Assembly (NCBI GenBank): GCA_044224315.1
Contig: JBGAKR010000001.1
Coordinates: forward strand, 1,116,001-1,180,000
DNA length: 64,000 nt
Reading direction: 5' to 3'
From: JAGXTF01 sp044224315
GTDB taxonomy: Bacteria > Bacteroidota > Bacteroidia > NS11-12g > UBA955
The notes below the pieces were generated by a model that was given only the letters and a program-made list of their open reading frames with translations, had not been told where the DNA came from and did not search any database. The translations under genes and the position numbers were made by a program. Every line of letters begins with the position of its first letter. The first letter of the stretch is position 1. Below, piece by piece: positions 61,915-64,000 of this stretch.

Positions 61915-62145
61915 CTATTGGTTGTCTCTCCACTCATACACCCACTGCGCCTGGATCATTTCCAAATGTCCTTCGTTGCATTCTTCGCGGGTGCCTTTAA
62001 ATCCGGGCAATTCCAATACCCATTCCAGTAATTCGGTAAAACGAATGCGGTATATTTTCGACTCGGTAAAGTCATCGCCAAACTTTTCATACAGCTTCAT
62101 GGCTATGTCTTCGTGGTCTTTCCAGTATATGGGGGGTTCGTACAT
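61915..62145 (-). CDS. iscX: IscX-like Fe-S assembly protein
   Basis: A 76-residue protein from ATG 62145 (MYEPPIYWKDHEDIAMKLYE). The IscX pattern is clear: DIAMKLYEKFGDDF, then the iron-binding IYRIRFTELLEWVLELPGF, then HLEMIQAQWVYEW. IscX modulates IscS-driven cluster assembly. The in-frame start at 62247 would add 34 residues of unlikely sequence. It lies 32 bases after the ferredoxin stop, as in isc operons, though no iscS or iscU is visible here. Confidence 0.88.
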   Translation of the reverse strand: MYEPPIYWKDHEDIAMKLYEKFGDDFTESKIYRIRFTELLEWVLELPGFKGTREECNEGHLEMIQAQWVYEWRDNQ

Positions 62146-62177
62146 GACTAGTTTAGAGTTGGGAGTTAAATGTTGGG

Positions 62178-62507
62178 TTAATGACCGATGATGCCGCTTT
62201 GATCGGGGATGGTTACTATCAGGTCGCCATCTTCCTGCAGCTTGCACTGACAGGCCAGGCGGCTGTTGTATTTGGGATTACGGGCCCTGTCTACGTATTC
62301 TTCTTCGCGGTCACTCATATCGGGCAGTAAATCCTCGCCATTGTCGATATACACATGGCAGGTGCTGCAACCACATACTGCACCGCAGTTGTGATGCAGG
62401 TGCACATCGTTATCCAGGGCTACATCCAGTATTGATTCTCCTTCAAAAATCTCAACCGTTAGCGGAGCCTTGTCTTTTTCTTCGAATTTAAAAGTAATGT
62501 TGCCCAT
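62178..62507 (-). CDS. fdx: [2Fe-2S] ferredoxin, adrenodoxin/Fdx type
   Basis: A 109-residue ferredoxin from ATG 62507 (MGNITFKFEEKDKAPLTVEI). Cluster ligands are in HHNCGAVCGCSTCHVY (CX5CX2C with an extra Cys) and the later RLACQCKL. The MSDREEEYVD segment is the acidic helix contacted by redox partners in this family. With iscX next door it probably supplies electrons for Fe-S cluster assembly. A start at 62543 would add 12 residues outside the family. Confidence 0.9.
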   Translation of the reverse strand: MGNITFKFEEKDKAPLTVEIFEGESILDVALDNDVHLHHNCGAVCGCSTCHVYIDNGEDLLPDMSDREEEYVDRARNPKYNSRLACQCKLQEDGDLIVTIPDQSGIIGH

Positions 62508-62581
62508 AGAGGGACTGCAAAGATAATAACGGGCTCCAAGCATTTTCTAAATTATTCAGAATCTTTCTAAATTGGATAACT

Positions 62582-62641
62582 GAATTCAGAGATCCGCCAT
62601 CCATTATCTGACATCCGACATCTGGTATCCGCTATCCGAAA
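62582..62641. repeat. ATCCG-word repeat
   Basis: A run of GATCCGCCATCC, ATCTGACATCCG and GGTATCCGCTATCCG words of the same kind as in the 14.3-15.6 kb field, lying between fdx and the terminator of the PorP/SprF gene. Confidence 0.6.
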
Positions 62642-62675
62642 AAAAATGCCCGGCACTTATTACAGCACCGGGCAT
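62639..62675 (-). terminator. Rho-independent terminator of the PorP/SprF gene
   Basis: On the minus strand, ATGCCCGG and CCGGGCAT arms (62646-62653 and 62668-62675) form a stem followed by eight T residues, 23 bases after the stop codon. Confidence 0.85.
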
Positions 62676-62697
62676 CCAAACAAGAAAGACTTTTTTA

Positions 62698-63690
62698 TTA
62701 GAACATGGGGGTAGGCATAATGCGCGCAGGTTCTGGTTTCTCGGGCTTAAACAGCAATAAAGAAGCACAGAACTCGTGGCTAAGGCCACCGCCTTTTACG
62801 GTGTTGCCCATGTTAATGCCTACGTTGTAACCCAATTTAATATCGCCGGCCGCAAAACCAACCGTTGTAATTACACTGCTGGCTTTGTACGAAAAGGTGC
62901 TGTAACCCAAGCCTACACAAAACACATTGTTTTGCACGGCCAGGCCGCCTCCTATTTCGCTAAAACTACCGGCTTTGGTATAACTTACATGGGGTACAAT
63001 CTTAGTGTCGCCGCGGGTTTCGCTGGTAGCGCCTACTTTTATACCATAACCCAAAAGTAAGCGAATGCGCATGGGTTCTTTTACCTTAATGCCACCGCTA
63101 TTCTGAAACTCGGTGCTGGGCTGGTTCAGGTTCATGAGGCCCAATGCCAGGTAAAAATCCTTGCTGTTGAACGCCGCACCGGCACCTACAGTAAAATAGT
63201 TGGCCTGGGTTTTTTCAAGGGTTTCCTGGGTTGGGTATGATACCCCATTATAGGGGTCAATCATATCTTCAAAAACAGCACCTGATGGATTGAAGTTTTT
63301 AGACCGCATACCGGCCTGAAATCCTACACGCATGCGGCTGGCTTTTGATAGCTGAATACCTTGGGCATACATAAGATTTACCCCATTGAGATTTACCATT
63401 TTATTGTTGGCCTCGGTATGGATAAAGCCCAGTCCAAAATAAGAGCTGCCCTTGGCATTGCCCAACTCGGCAGTACCGCTGTACTCGCGCCAGGGGCTGG
63501 TAAGATTACCATAAAAATTATGGTATCCCAGGGTTACTTTGTTGTTTCCATCGGCACACAATAGCGCCGGATTTGTAATGGCCGCCTGCCCATAGGTTTG
63601 GGTAAGTTGCAGCTCTTGTGCGGCAGCCATATGGCTTAGGCCGGCGGTGCAAATAATTGCAGCTATATAGTTTTTAATTTGATTTTTCAT
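62698..63690 (-). CDS. PorP/SprF family type IX secretion-associated membrane protein
   Basis: About 330 residues from ATG 63690 (MKNQIKNYIAAIICTAGLSH signal, cleaved near AAA-QEL). The PorP/SprF pattern is visible: QLTQTYGQAAITNPALL near the N-terminus and FVGLGYSTF-type barrel strands toward the end. These 14-strand outer-membrane barrels anchor T9SS substrates carrying CHU_C (type B) C-terminal domains. The gene directly upstream encodes such a domain, so the two form a cargo/anchor pair. Confidence 0.88.
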   Translation of the reverse strand: MKNQIKNYIAAIICTAGLSHMAAAQELQLTQTYGQAAITNPALLCADGNNKVTLGYHNFYGNLTSPWREYSGTAELGNAKGSSYFGLGFIHTEANNKMVNLNGVNLMYAQGIQLSKASRMRVGFQAGMRSKNFNPSGAVFEDMIDPYNGVSYPTQETLEKTQANYFTVGAGAAFNSKDFYLALGLMNLNQPSTEFQNSGGIKVKEPMRIRLLLGYGIKVGATSETRGDTKIVPHVSYTKAGSFSEIGGGLAVQNNVFCVGLGYSTFSYKASSVITTVGFAAGDIKLGYNVGINMGNTVKGGGLSHEFCASLLLFKPEKPEPARIMPTPMF

Positions 63691-63709
63691 TTTGTGTGAT
63701 TTTTTAGCA

Positions 63710-64000
63710 TTAACGACGAATAGAAACCAGGCCATTTACTTTGTGCGTTTTACCCAAATAATCGGTGTATTCTGCAAACCAGGCAAAGTTGCCGGCAGGC
63801 AATTCATCACCGGTATTTTCTATTTTTCCGTTCCACTTTTTGTTTACATCAGTGGTAGAAAAAATCACACGTCCTTTGCCATCCAAAATATTCAGTGAGT
63901 ATGTATTTATGCCTTCAAAAACACCCACTGCACCAAAGCCTTCATTCAGCTTATCACCGTTTGGTGTAAACGCATTAGGGAAGAAAATAGTGAATGCATT
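63710..64000 (-). CDS. T9SS type B (CHU_C) cargo protein, C-terminal fragment
   Basis: Only the last 96 residues are in the window; the gene continues past the right edge. They read IFFPNAFTPNGDKLNEGFGA, then YSLNILDGKGRVIFSTTD, NKKWNGKIENTGDELPAGNF and GLVSIRR, the classical gliding-motility-associated C-terminal domain. It directs secretion through the T9SS with a PorP/SprF partner, encoded 19 bases downstream. The passenger part cannot be seen. Confidence 0.92.
   Translation of the reverse strand, partial: NAFTIFFPNAFTPNGDKLNEGFGAVGVFEGINTYSLNILDGKGRVIFSTTDVNKKWNGKIENTGDELPAGNFAWFAEYTDYLGKTHKVNGLVSIRR

Overview
The window comes from a chromosome of the phylum Bacteroidota. Signs are a C-terminal secretion-sorting tail of the type IX secretion system (T9SS, 60302-61549), a PorP/SprF-like protein followed upstream by a gliding-motility-type C-terminal domain (62698-64000), a TonB receptor/DUF4249 pair, and promoters of the TTG-N19-TAnnTTTG type. 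I recognise no rRNA, tRNA or CRISPR array. The left edge cuts a membrane protein and the right edge cuts a T9SS cargo gene.

Layout. 0-10 kb: housekeeping and envelope genes (GNAT acetyltransferase, nitronate monooxygenase, Fe2OG oxygenase, aldo/keto reductase, kptA, an Fe-S oxidoreductase, a WbpD-like acetyltransferase, galE, TetR). Within it lies a REP-associated transposase with REP palindromes around and inside it. A cluster of DnaA-box-like sites lies between galE and tetR. 10-15.6 kb: an IS1-family remnant, a two-gene module with an HTH-ImmA/IrrE protein, small ORFs and a 1.2 kb repeat field. 15.6-18.6 kb: asnS and rpoN. 18.6-38.1 kb: a minus-strand cluster of exported proteins: lipoprotein, caspase-like protease (frameshifted), three giant WD40-caspase paralogues, a helical secreted protein, a CHAT protease and an OmpA-domain barrel protein. 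38.2-41.1 kb: phosphate uptake (two DUF47 proteins and Pit). 41.2-47.4 kb: accessory, AT-rich DNA with a decayed MmeI-like restriction-modification gene, a four-gene operon (radical SAM, two-helix membrane protein, PIN, HTH-ImmA/IrrE) and a divergent uracil-DNA-glycosylase-like gene. 48-49.3 kb: a three-gene cassette of unknown function. 49.5-60.2 kb: an interrupted secreted gene, then an eight-gene set (LytS/LytTR two-component pair, TolC, adaptor, FtsX permease, ATPase, TonB receptor, DUF4249). 60.3-64 kb: T9SS cargo esterase-like protein, IscX-like protein, ferredoxin, PorP/SprF-like protein and a CHU_C-type protein.

The best candidates for an undescribed system are the exported caspase/CHAT cluster and the operon at 42.3-46.1 kb. 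In the first, every protein whose start is intact carries a signal peptide or lipobox, and the protease cores are far better conserved than the WD40 parts. The second joins a probable antitoxin-type regulator to a PIN nuclease, a membrane protein and a radical SAM enzyme under a palindromic operator. Other unusual points are a canonical -1 slippery heptamer exactly where a caspase gene changes frame, a 61-base copy of the rpoN 3' end bracketing one gene, in-frame nonsense codons in two genes, and a roughly 155-residue insertion in the phosphate transporter. All calls come from reading the sequence. No database search was run.
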